From NCBI RefSeq assembly GCF_000004075.3, contig NC_026657.2, positions 8,804,001 through 8,868,000 on the forward strand: a DNA stretch of 64,000 bases, written 5' to 3'. Under the pieces are notes generated by a model. It made no database searches. It worked only from the letters and a program-made list of their open reading frames with translations, and was not told the origin of the DNA. Below, piece after piece: positions 13,605 to 26,033 of the stretch. Numbering within the stretch: position 1 is the stretch's first letter; each line of letters starts with the position of its first letter. Both the position numbers and the translations under genes were made by a program. This DNA is from Cucumis sativus (Eukaryota > Streptophyta > Magnoliopsida > Cucurbitales > Cucurbitaceae).

Positions 13605-15313
13605 GTTCCGTCCCGATTTCCCTCGACACTGTAAACTGCCTTTGCTGCATTGGATGATCTCAGTAGATAGATTCACATACCCAACTCTCCGATCTTTGAT
13701 TTTGGCGTCTTCCATTTGTTCTAGGCTGTATCCAATTCCCATCCCCTCTCTGCTAGGATAGCCTTTTAAGAAGATGAGTAAGGGAAGAGGGTCTGTATTT
13801 TGGTTTGATGTATAGATATAAATATCCAAATGCCTTAAATCTTCAGGTAGACCTCTATGTGATCCATCTTGTGTGGATCCTCTGAGTTGTAATAGATATA
13901 CAAACTTGAATTTCCCTTTTAAATGTTCCTTTCTTTGGTATGTTATGTTTTATATAACTGATGCTAGTTTTCTTTTTTCTCTTCTTTTTTTGGTGTTCTT
14001 TCATCATATCATCGTTCTTAAAATCAATGGAAGTGATTTTGCAAGATCTGATCGACTCTTTTCCAACTAGCATTGACCTTTTATTCTACTGTTCTTTTGC
14101 AAGATAATCAGCCAATTCATTATCACTTATCATCTGGACCAATGACTTGGTAAGCTTCTTCTGTTACAATCTCTTGATTTCATTCTCTTTTGGTTTTTGA
14201 TTTTTTTTAATTTATTCGGTTAGGTATATAATTTGATCCTTAAAACTGTGTGTTTTCTTTTTCCTTCTCTCATTTCTTTGATGTTTCAATTTTCCTTTTT
14301 TTCATTAGAGAAACAATCAATTTTGAACAGTTTGCAATGGAGTTTTTGCTAAAAAAAACACTGTTGAAGGTTGGTTGATTGAGAAAATTAAGTAGTACGA
14401 ACCATACTTTTTTAACTTGAACATTAATTTCAAATGTTACGGTATCATTTTTCTAAAAAGTTCAATTTCAGGGATATTGTTGATTAAAGTTTTGATTGAA
14501 AATATTGAGAGAAGATAGAACTTTCAAAACATTGGGCAAATAATAATAATAATAATAAGGTTTATAGAAATTACTTTAGTATTCAAATTTTGTTACAGAA
14601 CTTTAAACTTCAAGTATTACTTAAACCTTTCCAAAAAGCATTTGAAAGTAGTCTTTTACCATCTAAAGTGGTAGATCCTTTACTTTTACAAACCTCTGAT
14701 TTCCATCAACAAAGGGAGTCTTTTGCCTCGTACCAACAGCACCCTTGAATGGATGTTGTAATTAGGTTTTAAATCTTCGTCAATATTTGCATCCTATAGG
14801 TTTTACATTTACATTTTAATTAAATTGTGAAAATTCAACAATAACATTAGGAAAAAAAAAAGTAGTATGAAATTAACTCAAGTTTCAAATTCAAATCTTT
14901 TCATCCTTTGTTTAACAGAGTATTGATATCTCAAAATTTTGTTTAACAGAGTATTGATATCTCAAAATGTTGTAGGGTCTCGAACCAACAAAATTACAAA
15001 CAATTCCTTCTATTTCAAAATTATTCTTTGTCATCAATGTTTATATAAAATAGGAGAACTTCAGTATCAAAATGTTTAAGCCTTAATAAAAATATGAACA
15101 AAATTGTTGACGTTGATGTAGTGCATTATTGAACAAAACAATTGCACAAACAAAGAAAAAATGTGATCTCTCTCTAACAACTATACAACACACAAGAAGA
15201 CGAGTCTCTTTCGTCTTCTTAAATCTTAACCCAATCATTCACTTTTCTTCTTGTACTGTCTCTATCTCTCACGTATACTAAAATAACAAAAAGAAGAAAT
15301 TCATTCTAATGGA
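13605..15313. other. 3' flanks between the convergent VAMP and SDI1-like genes
   Basis: Contains the VAMP 3' UTR (to roughly 13950, by composition) and the SDI1-like 3' UTR at the right end. Between them is AT-rich sequence with no plausible gene. A 31-bp exact direct duplication starting GTTTAACAGAGTATTGATAT lies at 14910-14971. Confidence 0.55.
14910..14971. repeat. 31-bp tandem duplication
   Basis: The unit GTTTAACAGAGTATTGATAT plus CTCAAAA and a short tail occurs at 14910 and again at 14941, nearly identical. Intergenic, no associated gene. Confidence 0.8.
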
Positions 15314-18148
15314 TCAACAAGCCAATTGATCTCTAAATTGAGAAATTTCTTCAAATATCGGAAGCCTTCTACTAGATCTCAACGGCGACCTTTGGTTCGT
15401 CACCAACTGATTGATGAATCCATCATCATAATCTTCACTTCCCCCACTACTCAAACCCATCATCAACAACTTGTTTGCCGATTCCGCTTCTTCCAATTCC
15501 TTCATTAATTCTTCAGCTCGTTTTCTTGATTTTTGGTCGTTGGATCCTCCAACTTTGTCATGTAGCACTTGTTCTAGCACCGCCCTTGCTTCTGAATATC
15601 GAGCTTGCTTCATTAAACATAAGCTTAAGTTGCAAGCCTTGTTAGCATCTGGATCTATGATTTGTGCCTTTTGATATACAACTTCTGCTGCTTTGTGGTT
15701 CTCTTGCTGCATATATGCCCATCCTAAGTTCCCCTGCAATGGTCCTTTTTCAGGTCTTCTAAAATTTCAAATTTAACAACGAACTCTCATCATAAATTTG
15801 GTTGAACCTCTTTCTCTATGCCTTTCATCGATGGCACCATCCCTTTCATATAGAAACGTAGGGAAGAGTACCTTTTTGGTACCTTAGGCTCTCGTTAGGT
15901 TTTTTTATAATTGTTAAGCTTATTTTTCTTAAGTAAAAGAGTTGGCTTTTATCCAAATTGAGGGGTGTTTGTACGTACCAGTATCCTTGAAGTCTCTTGC
16001 CTAATGGTGACCTGAAACTTCTTTCCGTGAGACCGAGCTGTCTTTGTGGCCTTTCCATTGAAGGCTTCTCCTTGATTAATCATTCGAAGTTTCTGCTTCA
16101 ACAGATCTATCTGCTCCTCAACTCTTCCACATTTCTGCCGAACATGTTGAGATTATTAGAACACACAAATTTTCATTAATGCTTTCCAAAAGCAATGGTT
16201 GTTTTGCTTTCCGTGTTTCATTTGTTTCATTAATTCCTCAAGTCATGCAAGCTTTTGAGGCATCTCGACACAAAATTCTAAGTTCTAGCCTCAAGAATTA
16301 TCGTAAAAGGCATCTCGACACAAAATTCTAAGTTCTAGCCTCAAGAATTGTCGTAAAAGGCAAGCTAACTAAGAATTTGTGGGTTCAATCCATGAAGACC
16401 ACCTAGTTTCAAGAAAAAAAATATTAAGGTTAGAGTTGTGACAATCAGGACTACTTTTACTGTTGTGGGTCAAAAACATTGTAAGGCAAAAATCAACCAT
16501 CATCTCTATTAAAGATAATAGTGTAGTAGCGATGACAAAGATATCCGTTTAGAATTTTTTATTAAGTGAAAATTGTGGGAGTGTATTTTCGTTTTACATT
16601 TTTATGTGACAACCATGTCTGCCAGTGCTTGATCTTACCAATATAGTGTTTTTATGACGTTTTTTATTCGCTTCATACCGACACAAAGCTCATGCCTCGC
16701 CTCGAGTTGTGACAATCAGGACTACTTTTACTGTTGTGGGTCAAAAACATTGTAAGGCAAAAATCAACCATCATCTCTATTAAAGATAATAGTGTAGTAG
16801 CGATGACAAAGATATCCGTTTAGAATTTTTTATTAAGTGAAAATTGTGGGAGTGTATTTTCGTTTTACATTTTTATGTGACAACCATGTCTGCCAGTGCT
16901 TGATCTTACCAATATAGTGTTTTTATGACGTTTTTTATTCGCTTCATACCGACACAAAGCTCATGCCTCGCCTCTTCGAGAGGAAAAGCCTCAAGACTGC
17001 CTTTAGCATTTTAAGACATGGGTTAAGACATTATTATATCCTCGGCTAGAAGTAGCGAAAATCAATTAAAGTAAATCAATCTTTTGTTTACCTTGTACAA
17101 GTCAATGAGAACATTGTCCAATGACTCTTGAGCTTGTTTGGAGCAGCGATCCCTGAAAGAATTTATAGCTTCAATGGCTTCTTCTGCTCTGTCTTGCTGT
17201 TTCATGACAACTGCCATGTCTTTAAGAGCACTATCTACCCTATCTCCTGCATTGATTGCCTTCCAAAATAGAACTATGGCTGCTTCTGGATCCTTCTGAA
17301 CGAGCTGAATTTGCAGAAACAATAAACAATCCGTTACAAAGCTAAAGAGAAACATAAAAGCATAGTCAAGATCGGTATAATCTTCGATTCTGCTTCCAAC
17401 AATTCAAGTCTTCTGAAGTTAGGGTGAAGATCATTCATGAACGAAACGGATATGCCAAGATTGGAAATGTATGTGTTCAAATATAATGGCGGATTCTTGA
17501 ATTCGGTTGTTTATATTAATGATATATATCTCTTTCATTATTAATGTTTTATAAAGAGAATAACTACTCCATTAACACCACTATGAATATTTAATTCCCT
17601 AAAAGAAACTATCATTTATACTTCAGCAGATTGAAGACAAACGAGGTATAGCAGAGCGCCAAATCTTTCCAAATTCGTCCGTGTTTAAAATATTGATACT
17701 AATGAACAGAACATCTTTCCGTGATCAATCAACTGAAGATATTCGAATTCAATTTCCTTCTTCAGAAAATCCTTTTTCCTATATCAAAACAAGTTCGTCA
17801 ACATTCGAAACGGATCTTATCCAGACTTCGGAGAAACAAATTCAAAGCCAAAACCAGCATAAACTCAGTCGAAGTAGGTAAAATCAAACACATTCATAGA
17901 AACAATCGTAATTGAACGAAACGAAACATCGAAAATAAAAATAAAAATAATAGAGAATTATGATCCTTACAATTCGTTCTATGAACTTGATGAGTAATTA
18001 ACTTCCAAGTCTAATAAATATTGCCGTTTCTTCAAAATACCTGGACGTGTTTAGCTCGAACATAGGGACTATCACCAGCAGGAAGCTTATGAACAACATG
18101 AAATGGAGTTTCCAAGTTTTGATCTCCTTTCTTCCCGTCGTCGTTCAT
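15314..18148 (-). CDS. SDI1: SDI1/MS5-like tetratricopeptide-repeat protein
   Basis: Resembles the plant SULFUR DEFICIENCY-INDUCED 1 / MALE STERILE 5 (POLLENLESS3) family. Members respond to sulfur starvation and dampen glucosinolate synthesis (SDI1) or act in meiosis (MS5/TDM1); which role applies cannot be read from sequence. Exons: 18041-18148, 17092-17304, 15979-16134, 15314-15733, giving 298 residues (Arabidopsis SDI1 is about 306). Visible: the family start HVVHKLPAGDSPYVRAKHVQ, LVQKDPEAAIVLFWKAINAGD, then TPR helices (AVVMKQQDRAEEAIEAINSF, ILGNLGWAYMQQENHKAAEV, NLSLCLMKQARYSEARAVLE). A helical acidic segment EELMKELEEAESANKLL precedes a variable tail. The ATG opening MNDDGKK is used because the family motif follows at once. 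Intron 2 carries two tandem duplications. Confidence 0.88.
16258..16357. repeat. 50-bp tandem duplication in SDI1-like intron 2
   Basis: A 50-bp unit starting AGGCATCTCGACACAAAATT occurs at 16258 and 16308 and differs by a single base (GAATTATCG against GAATTGTCG). It lies just upstream, in plus coordinates, of the 270-bp duplication. Confidence 0.92.
16433..16972. repeat. perfect 270-bp tandem duplication in SDI1-like intron 2
   Basis: A unit running from GAGTTGTGACAATCAGGACT to CTCATGCCTCGCCTC occupies 16433-16702 and is repeated immediately at 16703-16972. Read side by side I found no mismatch. It is wholly intronic (intron 2 is 16135-17091). It has no coding capacity of note and no terminal repeats pointing to a transposon. 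Confidence 0.92.
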
Positions 18149-18197
18149 CGTTCCTATCACAAAACGCGTAGTACATACAACGAACGAAGATCAGAAA

Positions 18198-18223
<26 letters not shown>
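18198..18223. repeat. (CT)n microsatellite in the SDI1-like 5' leader
   Basis: An uninterrupted CT run lies about 50 bp upstream of the ATG and reads as (GA)n in the transcript sense. Such tracts are frequent in plant leaders and core promoters. Confidence 0.85.
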
Positions 18224-18229
<6 letters not shown>

Positions 18230-18349
18230 AATAAACAGAAAAGAATTATACTCAAATTGTCGCTCGAAAGAGAGAAACGAGAGGAACTTCAGGTCTCTGG
18301 ATAGGAATGGAGGTTTGCCAGAATGGAAGCCTTCGAATTCGTATCAACA

Positions 18350-21174
18350 TTTTTGCGCGTTCTTGTAAGGGGATGAACCAAGACGATATCCTGTCCAAAT
18401 TCATTATTCTATTACATGTTTTGAAAGCGAATCATTGTTAGACACGTGGCTTTGTATTTGAAATTTTCAAATACGAGTATTTAGCCTTAACAATTTCTTT
18501 TTAGTACAAATGAGTGTGACAAACCTTCAACCTTAGATATTAAATTAATACTAAACTAATTTGATTGTCCACTAAATTCTTTATACTAAATTAATTTGAT
18601 TATCAACCAAATTTTTAGTATCTAGGTAGTGTATAACTTTTTTACTCGATAAAAATTCTATTTTAGTTTCTAAATTTTGTATTTTGTTCTATTTTGGATA
18701 GTTCGTTATATTAGGCTATAGATTGATTAAGAAATCTAGCTAAAATATAATGGAGCATTTGAAAAAATAGCAAACAAAATTTATGATAATAGTATATATG
18801 TCACTATATTTTCTATATTGCAAAAATATCAAATTTAAAGGTTGATAACACTATAATGATCATGTGATAGCTCTCTAATAGTAGTCTGATATCACTAATT
18901 ATGGTCATATTTGTCATATTCGCAATATGCAAAAAAAAGTGCTATGAGTTGTTCTTTTCAAATATAAATTGACACACTTGAATCAAATAATGCAAATTAA
19001 AAACTATTTTGGTTTTTGTAAAAAAAGTTAAATCTTTCCCATTCTAGAGGGTTAACATCCAAACTAAAAAATAAAACATTTAAAAATAAATTTAGCAGAC
19101 AATGCGCCAAAATAGTTGACAGAATAATTTTTTTTTTTTTGTAGTTATTTGTAATCTCAAAGACAAAATGACTTTTTTTTTTACAATTTATCTTATAGTA
19201 TTTAATTAAAAATTAAAACATTTGATTTTTTTTTACAATTTATCATATAGTATTTAATTAAAAATTAAAATAAACAAATTTTTAAGAGTGATTTATCTTA
19301 TTTCACCACGTGGTTATGTAATCATTCAAATATATATGTCATATTATGTAAATGGACTTAATGTAATCTTAAAAGTAAAGACCAAAATGTAATATTTTTT
19401 AAAATCGAGGGACCAAAGTAGATGTTTCCAAAAGTTAAGGGACCAAAATAGAATAATATACAAAATGTATAGACCAAAATAAAATTTAAACATCTTTTAT
19501 ACCGTCTCTAACTAGTCCCACACAATAAATATTTAATACATTAATAAATATGTAAATGAGTTAGTATGGTATGGTAACACCATGAATTTTTCTTTTGATC
19601 ATCAATTGTTCATTTAATATTATTAAATTCCACAGTAGCTTTAATGAATGATGACGTAACAATCAAATTAAATTTGAACCGTAAAAAATTTTCTAGGTGC
19701 CACATGAGTGTGAATATACTAGCTAAAATAATCATAGTTCAACTAGATATTGCATAGGTGCTACGCGACAATCACCTTCTCATTTATTATTTATCACACT
19801 AACATGCATTTTTATGACAAAATGATAATAAAATTTCATACATCGTTAGTAGTCTTGTTTTTTTTAAAAAAAAAATAAAACAGTTCTGATTGCACAGACA
19901 AACTTTTTAAAATTTTATCAAACTATAATGACTATTTTTGAAAAAAAACACACGGACCATTTTAAAGGTTATTTGATATTTGTAGAATCATTTTGCACCA
20001 AACAATATTGTTACTATGACCACTTTTTCAAAACAGGTAACCTATTTTATAAACTGTTATCGTTTTAAGACTCTTTTAATTCTCTTGTGAATAGAGAGTT
20101 ATCATTGTATTAAACAAAGTTCTCAAATAATATAAACTTGAATGGATTCATGGAAAGAGCAACTATCTTCACCCTCGACTTACAGATCGTCGTAGCTTTA
20201 ATCTTTTAATGGACTTTTTGTTTCAAATTTGGTAAAAGTAATATTAACATTTCAACTTTTGCTAAATTATATCATTAAAAAAGAATGAACTTTGACAAAA
20301 TCCAAACAAATCCTAAATTACTTTTATGTACGTTTGCCTAAATTGTTATTATCTTTAAAAGTATCTAATAATTTACAAGAATGATGTTGCAATGAATGTT
20401 TCTATCCTATTCACTTCCATCTTAATTTAATAAAAAGAAAATGGAAATGCACTCAAAGTTGAAAGATATGTATTTTTTTTATAATAAAATGTTAGTCGTG
20501 ATTCGTGCCAATTTAAGGTATAGTCTATATTTATTGGTTTGATTAATTTTAAATTTGTTAAAAGGAGAAAGCTTTTACTTTACCCTTTTCCACGTCAATG
20601 AAACGACACCTCCCTCATTGTCGGTGATATTGGCCGACAGTCAAAAACTCAAAGTCGACATGCCGACACGAGTAATCAAGACCCCAAAAAGCCTTACCCA
20701 CGCCAGACTTCGATTAGACAATCACCACCTGATTTTGTTCATATTATCAACACTTTTTGCTCTTCATTTTTACTATTTCATCTGTACTAACATCACAATT
20801 TTATTGACAAATTCCATCAGGTTACCACATCAGCATGATTGATTAGAAGCAGTATGTAAGTAAGAGAGCAATGTTAAAAAGTGGAAGTAAATGGTGTAAA
20901 AAAATTCTACGAACAGTGTTATTCTTTCCACCCCCACAATGATTTACTAGAAGAATTTCCTAAAGTGCATTTCAAGGGTCAATTAGAGCTTCTACACAAA
21001 CATGACCAACCATTTCCACTGACTTTTCCTTTTCATCTTCTTTTAAAGTAAACACAAATTGATGAATTTAAATGAGTAAACTATTTCCTACCTCTTTTAT
21101 CTGTTCTTCTAATTTGTTTTTTGAATGAGCTTCACACTGCTTAGAGAGAGACTGAACTCGTGACTTTGATTCAA
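18350..21174. other. AT-rich intergenic region between the SDI1-like and ankyrin genes
   Basis: No gene recognised. Contents: a 52-bp tandem duplication at 19173-19274; a weakly palindromic stretch near 18755-18930 with AAAATAGCAAAC and GTCATATTCGCAATA ends, reminiscent of a decayed copy of the palindromic family; and repeated GGACCAAAATAGAA-type phrases at 19380-19490. A GC-richer patch at 20560-20850 has an open frame but no recognisable domain. The right end is the ankyrin-gene 3' flank. Confidence 0.5.
19173..19274. repeat. 52-bp tandem duplication
   Basis: A poly-T run followed by ACAATTTATCWTATAGTATT and TAATTAAAAATTAAAA occurs twice at a 52-bp spacing with very few differences. Intergenic. 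Confidence 0.75.
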
Positions 21175-23925
21175 TCAATCACGGCGACTTCTTCCTTTCT
21201 TTGCTTTGTTTTTTTCCTGCATCTTCTTTTTCTTTGCTTCTGCAGTAACCCAGGTGTAATCGCAGGGAATGACGAATGGGTCTTCGAGAGTTTCTATTCT
21301 ACTACTGCTAGAAACACTGGTTGATGTGCCCGGGCGTTGATATGGGGCTTTTATCCATTGAAACCAAGATGAACTCAAGGTACTTGTCACGGAAGGGCTC
21401 TCCCTGCGTGCTGCAGCTGTAGGACTCGAAGGTGGTGTTGCGAATTCGTCCACTGGCTGTAGTTCTTCATATTTTGTGAAGGTAACAATCACTCTGATGG
21501 TTGGAACCACAGGGATGGCAACCTGTAGAAAAAGAATAGCATCACAACTAACTTAACTGAAGAATGCATTGACCCGTTTAATACTTCAAGTTAATTAAAC
21601 AATTTAACAAGAACGCCAAAATAATTGGCTAATAAAGAATCATCAGTTCCCAATCATCACTTTAAGTCTTTACCAATCAAAGCAGGAATAATGTAAGAGG
21701 TTTTATGGGGTAGGCATTGGAAGTCAGCTCTATTAAATGATCGGTAACACACAACAGATTCACTGAGCTAAGGAAGTAAAAACGAAGCTAAATGCATAAT
21801 GCATCCCAGATTTTCAATGTCAATGCCGATGTGAGTACTTAATAACCCAAACAGCCCAGGTTGTTTTCATGGGAAACCAAACTCCAGTGTTTTCTCTTGT
21901 AAACTTTACTCAATTGGCAATCGAAGTTATTACAATAAAGATTCCATAAATTCCTAAGTTCTATTGAGTCATGCAATTCCCATAACACTCATCACTGTCT
22001 GTAATGATATTCATTCCCTATAACCAGGTGGGGAAAAAAGTTTGAACTCGTTGGGTATTTAATTTAATTCACAGCCTACCTGTGAGCTATCTAATTGTGT
22101 ACTTGAAGATGAGACATTAGGTGTAACACCAGATAAAACATTACCGGTTTGAAATATCAGGCTTTTGGATGGTAGTTTACAAGCAGTAAGAGAAGGCTAG
22201 TGAGTGAAAAATCTAAAATATTCAGATTGTGCCACACATCATATACATACATTATGAATGAATACTAGAACCAAGCAAACAGTTGCCCAAAAAGAATATG
22301 GAAAACAAGTACCATACCTTGACCGGAAAGGTTCCCAGCGGGAGTTTTGTGGTAAGCAGTTCTCTCAAACGACGAACTGCCTTGACTTTGTTAGCTAAAA
22401 TATCTAGCAATGGCAATAGTTCTTCAGTTTGTAGAGGAAAGTTCGGAGAAAGCCATAGAACGGGTCTCAACCCTTTCTTATACTCATTTTCATGGCTCCC
22501 ATCCTTGTGCCGATTTTTGCTCTCAGACGTCGAAGAGGTAGATCTGGTATCCCTTCCTCTTCGGTGTTCAGAGACTGTCTCTACAGAATGCCTTCCAGGC
22601 CTGCTGCTATTATTTTCAGGAGGACAGTCCCCTAGAAGATCACTTACCTTATCATCCATAGAAAGGGAGCTTCTTGGAGGAGCAATCTTCTTTTGCCCTT
22701 CATTTTTGCTATCACGTTTTCTCCATCCCCCAAACCACCCTTTCTTTTCCTGTCGAGTCTCTCCATTTCTACATCCATTTACATCCTCAACAGGAACCTC
22801 CCTCTGCTCAAAACAACTGTGCCGATGTGCAACAATCCCATCACCATTTTCAGAAGTTAATTCAGAAGAATCTAATTTAAGTGCATTCTCAAGTTGTTTT
22901 CGTTCATCCTCAGTTAAAATGTCATCAAACTCCTCACTCTCAGTTTCATTTTCATTGCACGATGAGAAGAATTCGTCATCTGTCATTGCCCCAGGGACCC
23001 TCCTGGATTTGATACTAACAACCACATTATGCATATCGTATACTTTAGCTTTCCAGGCACCTACCTGTTCAGTTTTCTCCTGGCGCCTCCAAGTCAACTG
23101 AGGCAAAAGAACAGCCTGAGTGACATCAATTCCAGGTCTAAATATATTAGTCTGAGACATTGCTGTCACTTCCTGTCTAATCTCTTCTTCAGTTGCCTGA
23201 GCACCAGCACCGTCCAAAGCATTCATTACCTCCTTCTCCTTGTGTGAGATCATACAGAGTGACCCAGAAGGTACTTTCCCATCCTCTGTCCCATCGCCAA
23301 GAAAAAGAATACTCTGATCGGCACGTTGGATCCTAAATCCATCGAAACCAGCCAGTGTCATATCTGCCCTCAAGTTAGCACCTCTTTTCCAGATCTTGTA
23401 TGTATCCGAAGGAGCAATCCGAGAAATGAAAGGGATCACTGAACTCTCAAAGTGGAACGTAATTTCCATGTAGAAATCCCTCATTCTTCGCATAGTCTCA
23501 ATCAAGCGAGGCAATCTCCGACACCATTTTGCCCAAGCCAACGGCTGGTAATGCCGGACTATTATCATGGCAATCCCTTCTTGTCTACTGCAAATTGCTT
23601 CCTGAAGTGCACTCCAACCATGCTCGTTCTGCAAGCTCCAATCTGCCCCAGCAACCATAAGCATTTCGGTAGCAGTCTCATCCCCGAGCTTTACAGCCAA
23701 ATGCAGTGGAGTATCCCTATTTGGAACATCTCGACGATCGACCACGGCAGAAATAGCATCAGCCTTGTTTTCCTCAGCTAACGAAGCAGCCTCGGTGTGA
23801 ATCTCAGATGGATTACAAAGCCGTGGAAGGCCTGCAAGGATTTTCTTGAGATTGGTATAATCCCTGGCGGCCACAGCCTTGTGTACAGGGCTATGTGCAT
23901 ACTTCGAAACGTCGATACCAGCCAT
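21175..23925 (-). CDS. ankyrin-repeat protein with ANKRD13-type GPCR-chaperone region
   Basis: Plant ankyrin protein related to ANKRD13C/GPCR-chaperone (DUF3424) proteins; animal relatives bind receptors at the ER or ubiquitinated cargo, and the plant role is not established. Two coding exons: 22318-23925 and 21175-21522, giving 651 residues. Ankyrin repeats fall at about 10-130 (SPVHKAVAARDYTNLKKILA, RDTPLHLAVKLGDETATEML, HGWSALQEAICSRQEGIAMI). The conserved core follows: WAKWCRRLPRLIETMRRMRD, FHFESSVIPFISRIAPSDTY, KRGANLRADMTLAGFDGFRI, QSILFLGDG. A charged serine-rich linker (about 330-470) contains GWFGGWRKRDSK, and the C-terminal part of the domain is RPVLWLSPNFPLQTEELLPL...LPLGTFPVKVAIPVVPTIRV. 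The protein ends in a basic tail. No signal peptide or membrane segment is seen. The start follows the usual MAGIDVSKYAHSPVHKA opening. Confidence 0.9.
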
Positions 23926-24390
23926 GGCTCAAGAGCATTCAAAACCAAGAGTCATTCACCTCAAAAACTCAATAGAGATCGATGGGAAGGAAGTCCACGG
24001 TTTGGAAATTGAACTCAATAAGCACACAAGCCAGGACATAATGATTACGGAGTAGTCAATTCAACCAAATCCAATAAACCCCAGATCATAATTAGCCAAC
24101 AAAAAAAAAAGGAATCTCTTGAATCCTTTCCGGAGTTCCAGCAGACCCAATTGACTACACCAGGCCGTCACGAGAAGACAAACGACAGCCCCACCCAATG
24201 GAGAACGTTGACACAAATATCAAACAAAGAAGAAAGGTTTCTCAAGTGGGCCAATGGGTATATCCTTCAATTCAAGAAAACTTACCTCCTCCTCCTCCTG
24301 TTTGCTTCTTCCATGACACCCTCTCTCTAGAGACCAAGATTGCAGGAAAAGAGCCTAAACCCCACCCTCTTTCTCTCTCTATCCCTCTCT

Positions 24391-24918
24391 CTGCAAGTAG
24401 AAAAAGAACATAAGATCCTTGTGATCCAATCCAGATCAGACAAACCCAAAAACATGCATGTGGGTGCGTGAAGCACGAATTATAAATTAAAGAAATACAA
24501 TCAAGAGCAGTAGAATCCGTAAAGAAACGGATAAAAATATGTTAAAGGAATCAAGAAAAGAATACAAGAAAGGAAAAAAAAAAAAAAAAGCAGGAAAACC
24601 CCACCATCCAAGCAAAGGGCAAAACCCAACAAATAACGTTTGTATCAAAAAGAGGATACAATAGAGAAGAAAAGGGGTTTCACAAACAAGCGTTTGGTAG
24701 GCAGACAAACAAGAAATAGGAACAGCGAGATCTAAAAGAAGAGAGAAAAAGAGTTGTAATTGAAGGGGATTTTGGAAGGGTTTTTGTCAAAGAGAGAGGC
24801 GCATTCAAAAATCAAATCAAATCAAAATGAAATCGAATATCGTATCATCATCATCATCATCATCATCATAGAATAAAGAAATTGATGTAAAAGCGTTTTA
24901 TGGGTATTGGTTTTTTAC
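24391..24918 (-). other. predicted 5' leader intron of the ankyrin gene
   Basis: On the minus strand CTTCTCGAAG is followed by GTAAAA (donor at 24918), and a pyrimidine-rich TTTTTCTACTTGCAG acceptor ends at 24391. Removing this leaves a noncoding first exon (from near 25070 to 24919) and a second exon (24390 into the CDS at 23925). The region also holds an (ATC)n run at 24845-24870. Leader introns are common in plant genes; no transcript evidence is available here. Confidence 0.55.
24845..24870. repeat. (ATC)n microsatellite
   Basis: Uninterrupted ATC/CAT trinucleotide run inside the predicted leader intron of the ankyrin gene. Confidence 0.85.
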
Positions 24919-25312
24919 CTTCGAGAAGTGGAAGTTTATTAGATAAGAAGAACACAGAGAAGGGTAATACGAAGTCAGAAGAAGACAGAATGTCGAAAAT
25001 GGAAAGTCGCCATGTGAGCCAGAAAAGGAGGAACTTGCACTTCCACTTCCTCTTTCTTCCTCGTTTCCCCATTTAATTTTCTATCAATTTGACCAAAAAC
25101 TAAGTAACAGACGAAATTTTTAACACCCTAATTCCTTTTTTTATTATTTGCTCTTTTTTATTATTTTCATCAAATGAAATATTATTTATTATAAATAACA
25201 AAATTATTAAAGAGTACCTTACATAAATGTAATCAAAATTTAAAATATTTATAAATCATATAACTAAATAATAAAATTCAATCACTTATATATTCTTTTC
25301 GATTTATTAGTC

Positions 25313-25680
25313 CCAAGTCATCTGGGTACAAGAAAGGCTCAATATCGAATAACAAAAGGCATAAATTTTTTATTATAGGTCATCTCAATGCAATTAAGGT
25401 TCGATATCGAATAATTAAAGGCATAAGTCTTTTCTCTCGTGACATCTCGAGCCAATGTATATCTGAGATCAAATAAAATAAATGCATAACTTTTTCATCT
25501 CAAGCTTTCCCAGTGTAATTAAGACTCGAGATCAAATAACTAAAAACAAAAGTCTTTTATCTCGGGACAACGTATGCCGAAGATTTAATAAAATAAAGAC
25601 ATAAATATTTCGTCACGGATTATCTCAATGCCGCTAAGATTCGAGATACAATAACCAAATGAATAGTTGTTTCATTATGG
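25313..25680. repeat. degenerate ~61-bp minisatellite, about six units
   Basis: Units begin with a CATCTCAATGCAATTAAG-like phrase, continue TTCGAGATCGAATAA and AAAGGCATAAGTCTTTT, and recur near 25320, 25381, 25442, 25497, 25560 and 25620 (55-63 bp apart). Divergence between units is high, so the array is old. Confidence 0.75.
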
Positions 25681-25884
25681 GCACATAGGAGCATGGTATG
25701 TCCAACATCATGTGTCAAAATCTACATTGTTGTTAATGATCATGTATCGTACACATGTGGCCGATTTATCGGTGTTGATTATGGTAATTTTGGTATTTTA
25801 CACAGTAGTGCGGTGAAATTTTTGTTTTTTTCAATTTGTTCTACATATTATGAATATTTTGTTCATTTTGTATATTTAAAAAAA

Positions 25885-26033
25885 ACTCTAAATATTTATA
25901 AAATATAATAAAATTTTAGACTATATAATTAATAAAGATTTATCAAACAATTAACAAGACTCTAAATATTTATAAGATATAATAACATTTTAGACTATAT
26001 AATTAATAAAGATTTATCAAACAATTAAGTATA
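25885..26033. repeat. 74-bp tandem duplication
   Basis: The unit starting ACTCTAAATATTTATAARAT and ending with ATCAAACAATTAA occurs at 25885 and 25959 with two or three base differences. AT-rich intergenic sequence. Confidence 0.85.

Noticed and set aside
18293..18297. A GAGAC core (minus strand) as a sulfur-responsive element of the SDI1-like gene
   Set aside because: One five-base match in the leader is expected by chance; there is no supporting cluster.
20555..20842. A 95-codon open frame in a GC-richer patch of intergenic DNA
   Set aside because: No domain, no splice partners and no clear promoter; the hydrophobic C-terminus is typical of translated AT-rich DNA.
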